NCBI GenBank assembly: GCA_013398955.1
Contig: VWPU01004872.1
Span: 124,001 to 188,000 of the forward strand
Source: Callaeas wilsoni
Taxonomy: Eukaryota > Chordata > Aves > Passeriformes > Callaeidae
Direction of reading: 5' to 3'
DNA: 64,000 nucleotides
In this document: piece after piece, positions 11,161 through 25,376 of the stretch
Position numbering within the stretch: position 1 is the first letter of the stretch
Layout: every line of letters begins with the position of its first letter
Notes under the pieces: generated by a model
Told to the model about the DNA's origin: nothing
The model's input: the letters and a program-made list of their open reading frames with translations, nothing else
The model's database searches: none
Position numbers and translations under genes: made by a program

Positions 11161-14100
11161 TTTTGTTGCAGAAACACTTTTATGCAGCTACTTCAGACAC
11201 AAGAACATTCATTGTGCATTTAGATTCTGTCTAGACTGTTGTTACCAGGTAGTCCAATGCTTATATTCAATAAGATGTGCCATGTGCTAGACTCTGTAGA
11301 AAATTATGGTGAATGTTCTTATTGAAAATACATGTAAGGGTTTGCCCAGCCTGAAAAATGGGAAAAATATATGGGGGAGGAAATGGTGGAATAAAATGAG
11401 GGAGGCCTAGTATGCTGCTCTAGTGGGCTCTTCCAACATGCTCTGAAACCAAGAACAATCTGAATGAAACCAGGAATGTTATCTCCAATATCATACGGGT
11501 GTTTTTCCTGAAGCACTACACTTTAACTCTGTTCTCATATGCTTTACGCATCACTACTGTACTCTCAGTACAGGGCTGGATACATTTGAGGACTACTTTT
11601 TAATATGTTTGGGATATCTTTCTGTAACTTTGTTTAAACAAATATTTGAGGATGCTTCATAGAACATAAACCAGGCAGAATTTCCTGGATTAACTTTCAA
11701 GTCCATTTTGGAGAGAAAATTTGTATCTGTGTATTTCCATGTATAGCAAAATCCTTTAGCTATGGGGGGGAAAATACAGAGCAGTATCTCTACTTTGGAA
11801 ATCTAATGTCCTGATTTTTAGGGAAGAGATGAAAATCTTTGCATGAAACAAAACAGTAGATAAATCAATTTTTTTGCTGGCACAACTACAGACACAAGCA
11901 GAAGGGGTCTGCTTGACTTACTGACAAATGAATTAGTGGAACAATCTGAAATGCAGATAATGTCTACCACACTTTGACTTCAGGGTAAGATGTTCCAGGC
12001 CCCAGAAGGAAGTTGTACAAAACGAGTCAATTTAATTACCTGTCAGAATGAAAGAAATTATTGCTCAGTGTCTGGCATTTCATGCCCTAAAACTATAGGA
12101 GCTCCTGTGTAGTAGCTAGTTGAATGCAAAAAGTGCGTGTTTCAAGTGCTGGGTTTTTCTCTTGTTTTCAGTGCCGAATTCTTCTGTAGAACATCTTTCA
12201 TAGTTCTATGACAATCTTCTGAAAGTATAAAACTCTCAAAGGGTGGGAAATGAATGTCTTTATCTGATAATCCTTTAAACTTGAATTACTTTTAAAAATT
12301 AATGAAAGCATCTACAGTAATTTTGAGCACAGAACCACAGAGCCAGCTATTATCAAACTTTTATGACTGTACTTGCTCATTCATCACATTTATAAACTGT
12401 TCTGTCTTTGTGCTCTGACATATGGAAACAGCTTCCAGGTTTATTGGCATTGGAGGAAAGGTATTGCAGTGGAGATCAAAATGTAGAAGATATTTCAAAA
12501 GAAAAAAACTTGCCGTGAAATATGAAACCTAAAAATACAAAATGAGAGAGTTACATGGAATGTTAAGGTTATAAACGAATGTAAGTTGATCTTTTACTCC
12601 ACTTTATTCTTTCTGTCACTTCCTGCTCATATCACCTACCGACTTTAGTGTAAAATCTTCTGAAATACAAGTAAATGTATCACAAAACTACTACGTGAGT
12701 GTTTTTCTTCCGTACCTTTGTTCTGCTACTTTGCTTTTGTTTTGCTTCTACTGAGTCATAATAGAGAATTGCATTTGTAGCTATGTCAGAAGACCAAAGG
12801 ATTTTCCTTTTCAATGCATTTTAATTAATTTTGGAAATTGTAGACCAGCTTATAACTCCTTAGGATCCGCAGGTCTTACTTTGTGATATTTTTTTTGGTT
12901 TTTTTCATCTGAAACCGATGAAACCCAGAGAGGTTACAGAAAGTGTTACTACTGTATTTATGTAGCAAACAACCATTTTCCAAATGTAAATGGTATAATT
13001 TGGGACTAAGAACAAGTGGGAATTTGCAACTATTCAATTCTTTTGTCATATATTATGTTTAACAATATTGAAAAAAAGATATTGTACTATACATTATGAA
13101 TATATGTATATATAACTGAGTTATTGCAAATTTGAGATATTTTCAATGCAATATCTTTTTCCCTCGATATTTGCAAGCTTTTATAATTAAATGTTGGGGT
13201 CTTATAGCTGAAGAGAACAATTTTCAGTGAAGGGAAGAGAATTTAGCCACCTGAAGTGGAAAGTATTTTGTTGTGGCACAATATTGGCTTTGTTCTGAAG
13301 GAAATTTATTTCAGTTTCAACATGTAATGAGAGCTTGAAAAAAATTAAATATTGTCAAGCGCAGCCATCCAAGTTGTTGACTGATTATGTTCATTACTGA
13401 AATACAGAATTGTAATTGGAGTTCTTCTGACTCTTCAGCCGTGCCAGAAAGTGCCTATTCTGAATTTTCAGGAGAGTAGCAGCTTTCTCTTTGGTTGTTC
13501 TGATTTATCCCTCTTCAGAGTAGCTACCTTGGAAGACAGCAGAGTTCTTTCTTAGGCAGCCGCAAAGAGGCTCTAGCTATGCTGGCCCAGATTGCACTGA
13601 ATCTCAAAACTCCTTTTCAGGAGATTTATCCCAAATGTATGGCTGAGTTGTAAGTGGTGGTAGTATGCATACATGTGCCAGGAACTCAGGTTTAGTCAAA
13701 TTGATTATATAAAATATTCCTCTATAAACATATAGATGCCAGGTACAAGATAGTGCTCCAGAAAATAAGATGTGAATAAATTGTCCAAGAAGAGAGGATG
13801 TAGGGAAATTGTTACATTAAATATTGTTAATGACCTGTTTTCTGAATATTCTGAAGAAAATGACTGATGTAAAGAATCTCACTAAATTAGCCTGCAGTTA
13901 TCTAATGAGTCCAACAGCCCTTGAAAATGTCTTACAAATAGAAGTGTTGAAAACTTCGTACCTTAAATTGCATATCATTTATTCCTGGATTTTTAATTCA
14001 TGCATTTTATTCACATATATGAACATGGTCACGTAGCTTTTAAATTTATATGTATGTCCAAATTCACTAGTTATAGAAGTTGCTCAATGAAATGCATCTT

Positions 14101-17100
14101 TTTTGAATAACTAACTTACATGTCGCAAATAATCTACATGCCTGTTGTAGAAGGTGCTTTGCAGTTCACAATACATAAGGGGCCCTTGAATTTTCTCTCT
14201 TACTTGATCTGATGATTGCAAAAATATAGAAGAAACTGAATTATCCACGTACATCCATTTGTCAGTTAAATTGCAGCTTCTGAAAGTGACACTTTATAGC
14301 ACAGGCTTGTGGCCAAAGAGGGAAAAGAAAGTTCTGTGAAGGGTTTCTGAAAATGTGAAATCCGCGTGTTACACCTACACCTGGACAATGCTTTTGTCTT
14401 CAGAAAACGTGTAGTTAAGATCAAGAAGAATAAGTACTTTGTGTTTTGCTAATGGACAAAGATATGGAAAAAAGATAAATCTTTTGTGGCAAAGGGTAAA
14501 GATAAATCAAAAGAGGATGTGGGGTAGGGTTTAAGCTTTGGACTTCAAAAATGGAAAATAAGTTATTCAGCATGCATTTCAGCATTCTTTTATTTCAGAA
14601 GGTTGACTATAACATAAACAATATTGTTTTAGAAGAAACTTCTTTAAGAGACATTTGTTCATTCTGGTTAAAGAAGTAAGCATACAGATTTTTCCTTTAA
14701 TATTGACTGCTTTTTGGCCAGTTAAAGAAATATGATCTCCCTGCTGTTCTTGTTGAATAGAAACAGCTGCACAGATGTCTTTGATCTGCATGATGAAACA
14801 GGATTACCTGAAATGTGGTATCTCATTTGGATACCATTGATACATTTGCGAAATATCATTTGCACCAACCCCAAAGTGCAGTCAACAAGAGTCACTTCCC
14901 TGCTTTCTTTGCCACATGGCATAAATGCACCTATGAGACTTTGAAGCCAGATCCACAACAAAGTTGCTAGGTACTTTTCATTGTTTTTATGTTAAATATT
15001 TATGTATCTTCCTTATAATCAGAGTTTTAAAAAAATAGTGATCATATCCAGTTTTATAAAAAGTAACTCCTGCAAGAAATGAATAGAAAGTAGTGAACAT
15101 TAACCTCCTACACAGCTTGTTATTACAGAACTATGTATTAATCAGAAATAAATAGGTTTGGATTGCATATCTGAGTAAGTCATACAGCAGGTACTTCTTT
15201 TCTATGTGATATATCATCCCTGGTTATGTACAGAAAAATTAGCCTTAAATTTCTGCATTATAGACATAATGTGTAATTCAGATTTATTCATTGAATCTCA
15301 CCATTTTTCACTTGTATCCAGATATTTCATTACCGCATCACAGCACACATATCTTCCAAGTTTTATCACACTACATGATTAACACAGAGACATGCAATTT
15401 ATAACAATAAAATTTTACTAAATTAGAATGTGTTTGTTTTATGAACTCATTCTTTTCTTTGATTTTTCACAGTACGTATTCAAATTATGATTAATGTAAA
15501 AAAAGTCAGTCTATTTATTTAAATTAGTGTTTGTGCTTCTCTCACACCAGGGCAACTACCTTTAGACTCTCAAAAAAAACCCCAAAACCAAGTATGAATC
15601 TAAATATAGCTGTAAGCATCCCTTTAAAAAGTAATTAATTAAAAAATACCAGTTTGTATTTCAGTTCATATTATAATGCTCACAGTAGTTTTGACTATGA
15701 TGCTCCTTTAAAAATATAACAGGAAGCGGAGATAAAATGGAAGGACCTTAGGAAACAAGAGGTAGTTGCCTCAGCAGCAAATTTGTAGGAGCAGATTTCA
15801 GTACGTTCAGCAACTTCAGAAAAATACATTTCGTATCAAAAATCCTTATTGTGCCTAAGAATAGTTTAGCAGTAACACAGTTGAAATCAGTAGATTGCAT
15901 TATGCCAGAGAAATGCAAAATAAACAGTGGTAACTGTTGAGCAAATAATTTAAAATTCTCTTAATCCAAAAAGTAAAAGAAATGTTCTCTAAAATGTCTG
16001 GTATATTGAAAGTTATACAGTTATGAATCTCTACTTTGCTCAGTTGTGACTTCAATTTTCATATTTTTTAGCATTGACTCTATTTTTTCTTGTGTGAATA
16101 TCTGTATCATTCAGGTACCTAAAAGCCACCATCAAAAATATTTTCTTGTTCCATGGGTAAGGTGAACTGAAAGAGACTTGGAAAACCTACACAAGAATGT
16201 AGGGAAGAAATTTTCCTAATGACAGGAATAAGCTAAAAAAATCATCTTTGGAGTTACTGCAGGTTGCAACAAGTGACAGAGGCCATTGTTCACTGTTTTT
16301 GGAACCTTTTAGCCCGTGGCTCAGCTGATCTCATCTGTTACTTCTGTACCCCCTTCACTTTGCATCCTTGCACAAAACATGATGCAAAGCTTCTCTTCAG
16401 AGGAAGCAGAGTTAACCTGTAGGAAATGGCAGACCGAAATATTGATACATGTCTTGAAAATACGATTTTGGTATTCTCTTGCCATTTCTTTGGCACTTTA
16501 GGGGACAGTTTTGGTCTCCAAGTACCTAATTGTGCAGTTTACCTAGCTGGATGTGAAGTCCTCACTGAAATTTGTGAGAGCTGGAAGAACACTGTGCAAC
16601 ATCTGAAGAATCAGTTAAATCGGTTAAATTAATGTATACTGCTTATAATGTAACACAATTTTTATTATAAAATTGGCTTCTATGGTTTTCAGTATATAGA
16701 GATATTTCTTAATTGCTTAACTGAATGTTCAGGCAAAGCACCAGCATCTATATTCGGATTTTTTTTTTTTCTAAGATTACAGTGTGTACATATATATATA
16801 TTTAAAGTATGTATGTTGTTATTGGTAATTCCCTTATGAATTACATACACAAATCTATTGCACAAAAATTGGGCACTGTGAAGAGAAGCAGAAGCATCTG
16901 AATCATTTGATTCCTGCAGTGTACTCTGAATCTTTTATGACAAAGTTGATTTCTTTTAAAAATCAGGTTAAGTTCCTTAGGTAGTAATGTTTTATAGTCT
17001 GGAAGTGTTGGACTGCTTAGTTTCAATGGAGAAAAACAAAACGGGAGTTACGCAGTATTGTGATGGAAATGCTGACTCTGCCAGCACAGGAATGTCAGAA

Positions 17101-20100
17101 TATTTCATTTTGACTTTTCTTGCTGGACATACTTAACACCACTAAGGATAAAATTACTTTTTAATTTACAACTTATCTCTCTGCACTCTCTGTAGTGGTC
17201 AGAGTTCCCTATTATAATTTCTCCCTAAGGCTATATCTTAAAGTTTCACTTCAGCTGCCATTTTAAATTAACTTTAAGAGTGTGCAGAGAGGAAAACCTC
17301 TCTATTCCTCAGTGACTCTCAAAAAACATAAGTTCCAGCAGGATTATGCATTAGAGAGAACCTTGAACTGTTTTTCTTAAGACCCTTGTGCTTACTTAGT
17401 CAGTGTACTGTTCAACTCTGTTTATATTTTGTTCAGGGTCATTAAAATCCCAGACACACGTGCTCCTATGTATTTCCGTGCATGGAGGATTGTGAGGGCA
17501 TAAAGAAAAGATGAGTGAATAGAAAGGCATGTTGTGTGGCTTGCTGCTTGATGTCAGTGTGCATGAACTGCTGCTCACCTGGCAATCTGACTGTCCTTTT
17601 TTGTTTGCTGTTCTAGTATTGCCACCGTGTAGCCAGTGGAAAAGCAAAGAGGGTTTGAAGCATGAAAAATGAGTACCTAATCATTGCTCCCCCCTGCCAA
17701 AATATCTCTTGCTTGTCTGTTGACTTTCCAGTCTAGTGATTGTTTCGCTGTCTGCATTAAATATTTAATTGCTATAATTTTAATATGCAGGAGATACAAT
17801 GTAGGTGAAAACTAAGCACGGTTGAGGAAAAAGCAAGGCAAAGAGTGGTACAGTGGAAATGCACACAAGAAGAGAAATGGTGGAAAGAGAATGAAGAAGA
17901 AAGTAGGAAAGAGCAGAAAAATTCAGTGTAATTTCAAATTTGGCAAGATACGGAATGACTAGTAAAATTGATTTCAGTTATATAAACTGTATGGGGGTTT
18001 TTTGTTGTTGGGTTTTTGTGGTTTTTTTTGGTCAGCCATTATCTGACATCTTACAGTAGTAGTTTCTGTCCTTTTTCAAGGGGACAGTTCTCTACAAATT
18101 TGCATGAATTGTAGCATGGCCTGCAAGAATGCATCCACAGTGCAAGGTGGAAGTGCTGTTCTGTGGACTGATATGCACACGTCTGCAAACCCTTTTGTTG
18201 GTGTCTCTGCCTGTTTTGTTTCTATTCGCACTCTTAATGCAATACTGAGAACCTGCAACAAAGGGATAGGGAAATTAGTTGGTATTTTTATACTTGGTAT
18301 CCAGAAGTTGTGAAAGAAGTGTCTTATTAAAACAATGGTCTCTATCTAGAGAATTTTCTTTGTCTCAAAGCATCTACTGTGTGTTTGTTCCTCTGTGCTA
18401 CTTTCAGTGTCCTTTGGGTTGGGTTTGATTTGGGGTGTTTTAACTCTCCAGAAATATTGTTACCTTCTCACAGCTAGAAAGTAATCCTCTTATCCCCAAG
18501 AGGATCAGTAGGCTGGAATAGACTGGACATGAGTCAATGCTGCCCTAGTTAGCATAAAACTGGAATTTTCTTGTAAGACTTGCTTTGTGGCTAATTTTTT
18601 TCTGTGTCTATCCATATATCCTGGTTTCTTTGGCTCAGTTTCCCTTTGATAGTGATTTGTTGCTTGCTTTAGTGATCCCTCTGCAGAAAGAGGGAAGGTT
18701 TCAAAGATTTATCTTTGAATCTTTTTCAGTCCTTAGGAGGAAAATTCTCTTCCATGATTATTCTAATTGTAACGCAGTAAGGCTGACTGCACAAATATAT
18801 ATCTAAAAGGTGAAAAAGTAGAATTCAGTCTGTGTTTGGGAAAAAAATGCTTCACTTATTTTTATTTGATCATCCTTTTTTAAATTCACAAACTCTCATG
18901 TACTGAACTGGCAACCAGCAAGTTACTGCCAAAAAAGTATTTAAATTGAGTATTTTCTTATTCACCTAATTTTGATGTAATCACCAAAAGAAATTCATGA
19001 TAAATTATCCTCTTCTTTTATCAACATGTATATAGAAGAAAAAATACAATTAGAAAAGGAAAGAGAGTACTACTAAGTCTCTTCCAGTGTTCATCATTTC
19101 AAATACCTGTGCTCTTGCCAGTTGGGAAGGTGAATTCTTCTTTCCACAATAAGCAGTGGAGTCCCACACCAGGTGTGTTTCCCATGCATCAAACATCGCC
19201 TTAATGATAGCTGAGGTAATTTGGTATTGAATTGCTTATGTGCTTTCTTCTGGGGCCGACAGTGTCTGAGGTAGCAGGTCAGGACTTGTTTTCAGTATGA
19301 CACTGATGTGATGCAACAAGTCTTAATCCCAGCTAGTGCTGAGGAATAGCTCCCACTCTTTGAGACTGACCGTGTGTATGCACAAATCAAGGGACAATGT
19401 AGAGCTTGTCCTCCTAAGAAAACAGTTTACGTATTAAATGTTTTCTGAGTAAAAATATAAATGGAATTTTTATTTTAGTTCTTATGCTTATGGCAATTTC
19501 TTAAACATTTTGTGAACGTGGAATTTAGGAAACAATAGAAAGTCATACAGCTTGCATGAAACTAAAACGGGATCTGTCTGAGAAAATAATTAGGCTTGGA
19601 GTAGAGGTTTTCCTTTGCAGGATGTTTCTGGAAAGGAAAGAAAAATAGAACAAATGGTTACGTAGGGCCTCATATTACAGGCTCTTGTCTGTGATTGTCT
19701 AGAAATTGAATTAACCTCTCTCTTGTGCATATTGTTTAAAATGTAGCTTAGGAAAGGCTACACAGAGGTTAGGACTCTGAAGGTCTAATAATCAGAAATA
19801 GTAGCAGAGGTCCTCACACTGGTAGAAGGGATGACTTGTGACAAGAGGAAAGGAGGGGAAGAGGGGGAAGAGAAATGTTAATTTTGGCAGTAGAGCTGAC
19901 AGAATAGATTTGTCTCCAAGGCAAATAGTTGTAAAAGTAGGCCAAAGGGGTCTGCTGAGTAAACAAATGGAAGTTTGTTAGTTCTTTCCAAAAATGATAC
20001 TTTGTGTGTACACTGTCTAGGCAACAGAAGACAGAAAAGGAACTTGTTAGTGTTTTAATTACAGAAGACAATTGCATATAGCTTAAACGCCACTACCAAC

Positions 20101-21542
20101 TAGGGGTTTTGCCTTCAGAAATAAGACATCTATTCTTCATAAACACACAGAGCTTGCCCACAATTATGATGTTATTAAGGGGAATTGTATTATGTATAAA
20201 CCTGCTAGGTTTCTTAACTCTGCATTCTGAAATAAGCATGACATTGCAACTTTTACAATGTAATATTTTCAGAAGGATGTTTGAAAATTTTTTTTATTTG
20301 TGTTAATTACACCAAGTTTAGTAATTAAAAAAAAAACAATGCAAGTGAGGCAGTTCAGTTCTGAAAACTCCTCACTGATTGTTATTTTCTAGTATCTGTC
20401 ATCCTATAGTGTTGCATGCTGTTGCTAAATAAGTAGGGAGAATTCTGTAACTCCTTGGGGTTATTTTGGTTTTTGGGGGTAAAGGGAAGTCAATCTGATA
20501 GAGAGGAAAAAAATTTAATTCTGAAGTATTACTGGGATGTAACTGGACAAGTTCTCTCATAAACATGTACAAATTAAAGGAAAATACCAAAATTTTTGTA
20601 GCAAATTTTAAGTATTCAAAAATTATTTTTAAAATTGTCATCTTTTACTTTACATCTATTGACTACCCATAAATTTCTGAGGATATACTTTTTATTTAAA
20701 AAAAACCCATACTATAGTAGAAAACTAAAAGTTTGGGGGGGAAGACCCCTTTTGAAGCTTGCTGTCAAGAATTGCTCACTTTGTCTTTATTCTCATTAGA
20801 GCAAGATTTTAATGTTGAGGTGGCACAGGAAGAAGAGGGAAAAGGAAAGCAGAGGACATGGAAAAGCACAGATTAGGATTATGGGGTGAGAAGAGAAGAA
20901 AGAGTGGTAAAGATCAGAGTGGGTTTGCAGGACTGGAATGGGAATAACAGCCCTGGCAGGGCTTGGCAAAATTTGTTTTCGTGATATAGGGGCAATTTGA
21001 GAACAGAAGGATGGTCGCTCATGAATGATTTTCCTGTAATGACTCTCCAGTCTACCTCCCCTCGCTGCAAAAATGTACTGCAGACACTATAAACCAAGAA
21101 TTACCCACTTCTCATACTTGCTGGGCTGCCAAAGATAGATAAATCAGGGCATAGCCTAGGAGAATAGGACTACTGATATGAGTGAATCAAACAGAATAAA
21201 GGTGGGAACAGGTACTTTCATGGCAGCAACATGGGCTGAGAACCTAGACTAGTTTACACTGGAAAATGCTTGATTAACCTGATGTAAACAAAATTATGCT
21301 GTGCTTTTACCTACTTGTAAGTTACCCTAGGTAAGTGTCTGTTTTGTCTTTACTAAATCCAGCACTTTTGTAGGGGTGTACCTTTTTGGTAGTGGAAGAT
21401 GTATTACTTGCAGACATAAAAATCCAGGCCTAGGAAACCAGTTCACGTTCTTGATGTGAGGCAAGAGTAAACCTATTTAAAGATTACCAATATGGAACCG
21501 ATGTCATGGGATTATGTTAGGCTGACTGGGCAAGATGGACAA

Positions 21543-22500
21543 GAATCACAGAATGAGTCAGGTTGGAAGGGACCAGAGTGGGTCATCTGGCCCAGCCTCC
21601 CTGCTCAAGCAGAGCACAAGACACAGGATTGCACCCAGACAGCTCTTGAGTATCTCCAGTGAAGGAGACTCCACAACCTCTCTATGCAATCTCTTCTGGT
21701 GCTCAGCCACCTGCTCAATAGAGAAGGTTTTCCTAATATTCTGCTGGAACTTTCTGTACATCAGTTGCCTGTTGCCTCTTATCCTATTGCTTGGCATCAC
21801 TGAGCAGAACCTGGGTCCATCCTTTTGATACCCTCCCTTCAGATACTGATACACATTCATGAGGTCCTTTCTCAGTTGTCCCCTCTCAAGCCTGAACCGG
21901 CTCATCTCCTGTTCTCGTAAGAGAGATGCCCCAGTTCCTTAATCATCTATATTGCCCTCTGAACAGGAGCTCCAGGAGCTCCATATCTCTCTTGTCCTGA
22001 GGAGCCCAGAACTGGACACAGCACTCCAGGTGTGCCCTCACCAGGGCTGAGTAGAGGTGCAGGATCACCTCCCTTGACCTGCTGCAATGTTCTTCCTAAT
22101 GCACCCCAGGACACCACTGGTCTTCTATGGACAGCTTGGTGTCCACCAGGATCCCCAGGTCCTTCTCCACAAGCTGCCTCCCAGCAGCTCAGCCCCCAGC
22201 CTATACTGGAGCACGGGGTTATTCTTCCCCAGGTGCAGGACCCTGCATGTGCCTTTGTTGAATTTCAGTTTTTTCCTCTCTGCCCGTCTCTCCAACCTGC
22301 CAAGGTCCCTCTGCAGGGCTGCACAGCCCTCTGGGGTATCGGCCACCCCTCCCAGCTTTGTGTCATCAGTGAACTTGCTGAAGAGGCACTTTCGTATCTA
22401 GCCAAGCCATTGATAAATAATAGTGGGCCAAATATCCACCCTTGCGGGACACTGCTAGTGTCAGGCCTCCAGCTAGACCCCATGCCATCGATTACAAGTT
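21543..22500 (-). mobile_element. 5'-truncated CR1 LINE with pol remnants
   Basis: The left end (AATCACAGAATG at 21543) is the complement of the typical CR1 3' terminus, so the element runs on the minus strand and its 5' part is missing. The minus-strand translation near 22125-22400 shows the C-terminal half of the CR1 reverse transcriptase: a [10 protein letters not shown] block around 22350-22380 (the usual FADD catalytic box with Ala replaced by Thr), then [19 protein letters not shown] and [11 protein letters not shown]. The pol sequence is spread over two frames and the rest is 3' untranslated region. It is a dead copy, antisense to palladin, about 400 bp upstream of the Ig1 exon. Confidence 0.9.
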
Positions 22501-22894
22501 TAGATATTCTGTGTGCAGAATCAGTGGTGTTTAAGTAGATGACAGTGATAAATTATATTGAAATGGATTAGGCTGTGGTCAAAACAAGCCAATACACAAG
22601 TTATGCAGGAAAAACTCATTTACCAAAACCAGGACAGGAGGTAGTTTTAAAATGTAGGTGTGTAGTATACAATTTTCTTGGTATTCAGAAATGTCTCCCT
22701 AACTTTTAAACAAAGTTTATTCTAGCAAGTTATTTCTTTGGGAATGCCATTAAACACTTCAAAGCACCATGTGCTGATTTCAGTAGCAATTTAGATTTTT
22801 GCAGCACAGTGTAATGCCTTCTTGTGTGCGATGAGCCTGAACCAATCCTTTATATTCTTTTTTCTTTGTCTTTCTAAATGTGTGTGGGCTGCAG

Positions 22895-23073
22895 ATGGTT
22901 CTGTGAAGGAAAAGAACTCCAGAATTCCCCTGACATTCAGATCCATTCTGAAAGTGGAGGACTTCATTCACTAATTATAGTAGAAGCCTTTGAAGACGAC
23001 ACTGGACGCTATACTTGTCTGGCTTCAAATTCTTTCGGCTCAGATAGCACATCAGCTGAAATATTCATTGAAG
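22895..23073 (+). CDS. PALLD: Palladin exon: second half of Ig-like domain 1
   Basis: A 179-nt internal exon. It starts with the third base of an Arg codon and ends with the first base of a Gly codon. It encodes WFCEGKELQNSPDIQ, then HSLIIVEAFEDDTGRYTC and LASNSFGSDSTSAE, ending IFIEG. This matches the Ig1 domain of vertebrate palladin from the core Trp (22896-22898) to the G strand. It contains the D-x-G-x-Y-x-C signature with the second disulphide-position Cys at 23016-23018. The first half of Ig1, with the first Cys, must be on an exon outside the window. Flanks are GGGCTGCAG|ATGG and AAG|GTAAGA. In full-length palladin this I-set domain precedes the proline-rich segments that recruit actin regulators. 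Confidence 0.95.
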
Positions 23074-25376
23074 GTAAGAGATAAAATAATAAAATACCCA
23101 GTGCACATAAGAAAAGATAACTAAGCTGAAGTTTACTTTTGGTTCTTTATCTTAACATTGCATTCAATATGGTGGTATTTTTATGGTATTCCTCTGCTTT
23201 TCTTTAACAAAACACATTTTGAATATCACATCATATTAATTCAGGTATCAGGAATCACTGAGTAGATTGCTATTCATTTAGGGTAGAAAAGAGATAAAGA
23301 ACGAAATAGAAGGAACCAACGAAACCATTAGCTTTTAGGCAGTGCCTCTGTAAATCACTAGTTAAAGATTTGGCTACTGATAGCAATAACAATTTTCATG
23401 ATAGCAGTAATCCTCGTCTCAGTTTTGAACTGCCTCCCTGTACAAATAAATGTGGCTGCCCCAAGTGAGTTTTCTTTAGGCATGTGTAAATGTACTATAA
23501 TCTTTTATTTTTGGTATACTGATTTTAAGTCAGATTAAAGTAGGTCATACTGGTTTTTTGTCCAGAAATGACTACTAGTTATTGTCAAAATATTTCCTGA
23601 CTGCAAAATTAGTCATAATTCAAGTATTATTTTCTCTGAGAAAAGTTAATGATGACCATGAGTAAAATTATGAAGTTATTTTTTAGAGGAGAACTGTATT
23701 TCAGGCAAGATTATCTTAATTGAATACTGACTTTATTTTAATTCATACATCTTCCAAAAATTTGGATAATATGTATTCTTTTACCAGTTTTGTAACCATT
23801 AAAATTAATTTAAATGGTCACTTGAAAGCATAAAATAAATTAACATAAGATATAGTCATAAGAAATCTGAATAATGGCACACCAAAATTATTAAATAGCT
23901 TTTTATTAACAAAACAATAACATTTTCACTGTAAATTAGCTAAATCATGACATGTGTGCCTTTATAGGATTTATTTCATCATGCGTTTTATTCTCAGAAC
24001 TTTTTGATGCCCCACTGGGATTTCATAGCAAAATCCCCAAGACTTTTCTGAATCTTACAGATTCTAGTAAGAGTTTTCTTTACAGAAGTAATCATGATTT
24101 CAGAAATACTCAGGTGTAGTACCAATACATAATGCTCTGTGAAGTTACAAGGACAGAAGCAACAGTGAAAGAAGAAACAGCTCGGTAGAGAGATGCTGTG
24201 AATAAAACAATTCATTCTCTGACATCTGCCCGTCTTGCTATGTGGAAGTCCCATCTTGAAATTTATAACATGTTACTTTGAAAGAGAGAGTTGTACACGT
24301 CATTAGGCTTCTCCCCTGTCGTTTTTAAGGAAAACAGATTGACACACAAGCATTGCTCTGTACATTAATAGACTTGATGACACTGATGCGTCATACTTTC
24401 TTTTGTGCAGCAGGCCCAGCCATGCAAGACCTGGTCATTCTGTGTTCTTAAGAAATCCTTTCGTGTAGACTCACTTTGATGACTGGACATTTGCTTCTCT
24501 CTTCTCATCTGTTCTGTGCTACTCATTGCTTTGATTTTTTAATAGCATAAACTTTGTAAATCAGTAGGGTACTTGGGTATTTCAGTCCCAGCATTGTTTC
24601 ATTGGAATCTGTCTATGCTGTTATATGCATATTGATTATGTAGTGCTTATAGATTGTATTTAACATACAGCTATCCATATATATGTACAAATTCTTTGAG
24701 GAATAATATGTACTGCATAAATGTCTAGAATAAATGTCTGAAGTATCTTTTGTTAGGAAAAACTAGGGCAAAGGCAATAAATGCTTTCATATTTTTTTCT
24801 TTAAGTAAGCTCAGGGTATTGCCAAAAACATACATTATATCAAGACTTCCACTGGCAAGAAATAGCAGTACATAAATGTTATGTGTAGGTTAATGTAAAT
24901 AGTCTGAAATGTGGAGATCATGGGCAGCAAGTTTAGTCTGAAAATGTCTTGGTATACTGAATTGCTCTTACTTAAGTTTGAAGATTTGTTATCTGTGTAT
25001 AAAGCCATATGTTTGCTTAAGCTTCAAATTTAAAATTTAAGTAAATAAAATTATACATTTCCCGTGGAGCAGTGGTAGTCAGCACGTTTTTTTCTCTCTT
25101 GGTCATGTTTGTTTCAATATGAAGGGAGACAGCTAGGAGCCCAGGGAAAGCAGTGTGCAATTAAATTGGCATGGTTATGATTTCTGTAACTGTCTAAAGT
25201 ACATTGTTACAATCTTTATCAGATTAAAAAAAAACTGCAGAGTTTGTTCTAGAGAACAACATAGTTCTCAATTCTTGAAATGAAATGCAAAAGTATCATA
25301 GTTTTTCCTTTGGAATTTAAACTTTAAATAAATCAATAAAAATATATCAGTTTATTGAAAAAACTGTCTTTTCCAG
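23074..25376 (+). other. PALLD: PALLD intron (2.3 kb)
   Basis: AT-rich intron from GTAAGA at 23074 to a pyrimidine-rich acceptor, GTCTTTTCCAG, ending at 25376. I see no transposon, RNA gene or further exon in it. The minus-strand frame at 23994-24254 has no recognisable content. Confidence 0.9.

Larger units (their letters stand above)
3104..22894 (+). other. PALLD: Long PALLD intron (19.8 kb)
   Basis: From the GTAAGT at 3104 to the acceptor GGGCTGCAG ending at 22894. Many short frames occur on both strands. The longest away from the CR1 (minus strand 9185-9571, 128 codons) resembles nothing I recognise. Recognised contents are a MIR-like fossil near 11.0-11.15 kb, a 16-bp tandem duplication at 7611-7649, a perfect 8-bp inverted repeat at 7391-7418, and a CR1 with pol remnants at 21.5-22.5 kb. 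The rest is AT-rich unique sequence. For long palladin transcripts this is part of an even longer intron starting outside the window. Confidence 0.7.

Noticed and set aside
14579..14961. Overlapping frames on both strands, the longest 79 codons
   Set aside because: They overlap one another, show no similarity I recognise, and have no splice or promoter context. They are probably chance.
22032..22538. Plus-strand frame of 168 codons
   Set aside because: It lies wholly inside the antisense CR1 at 21.5-22.5 kb. GC-rich CR1 sequence gives long accidental frames on the opposite strand.
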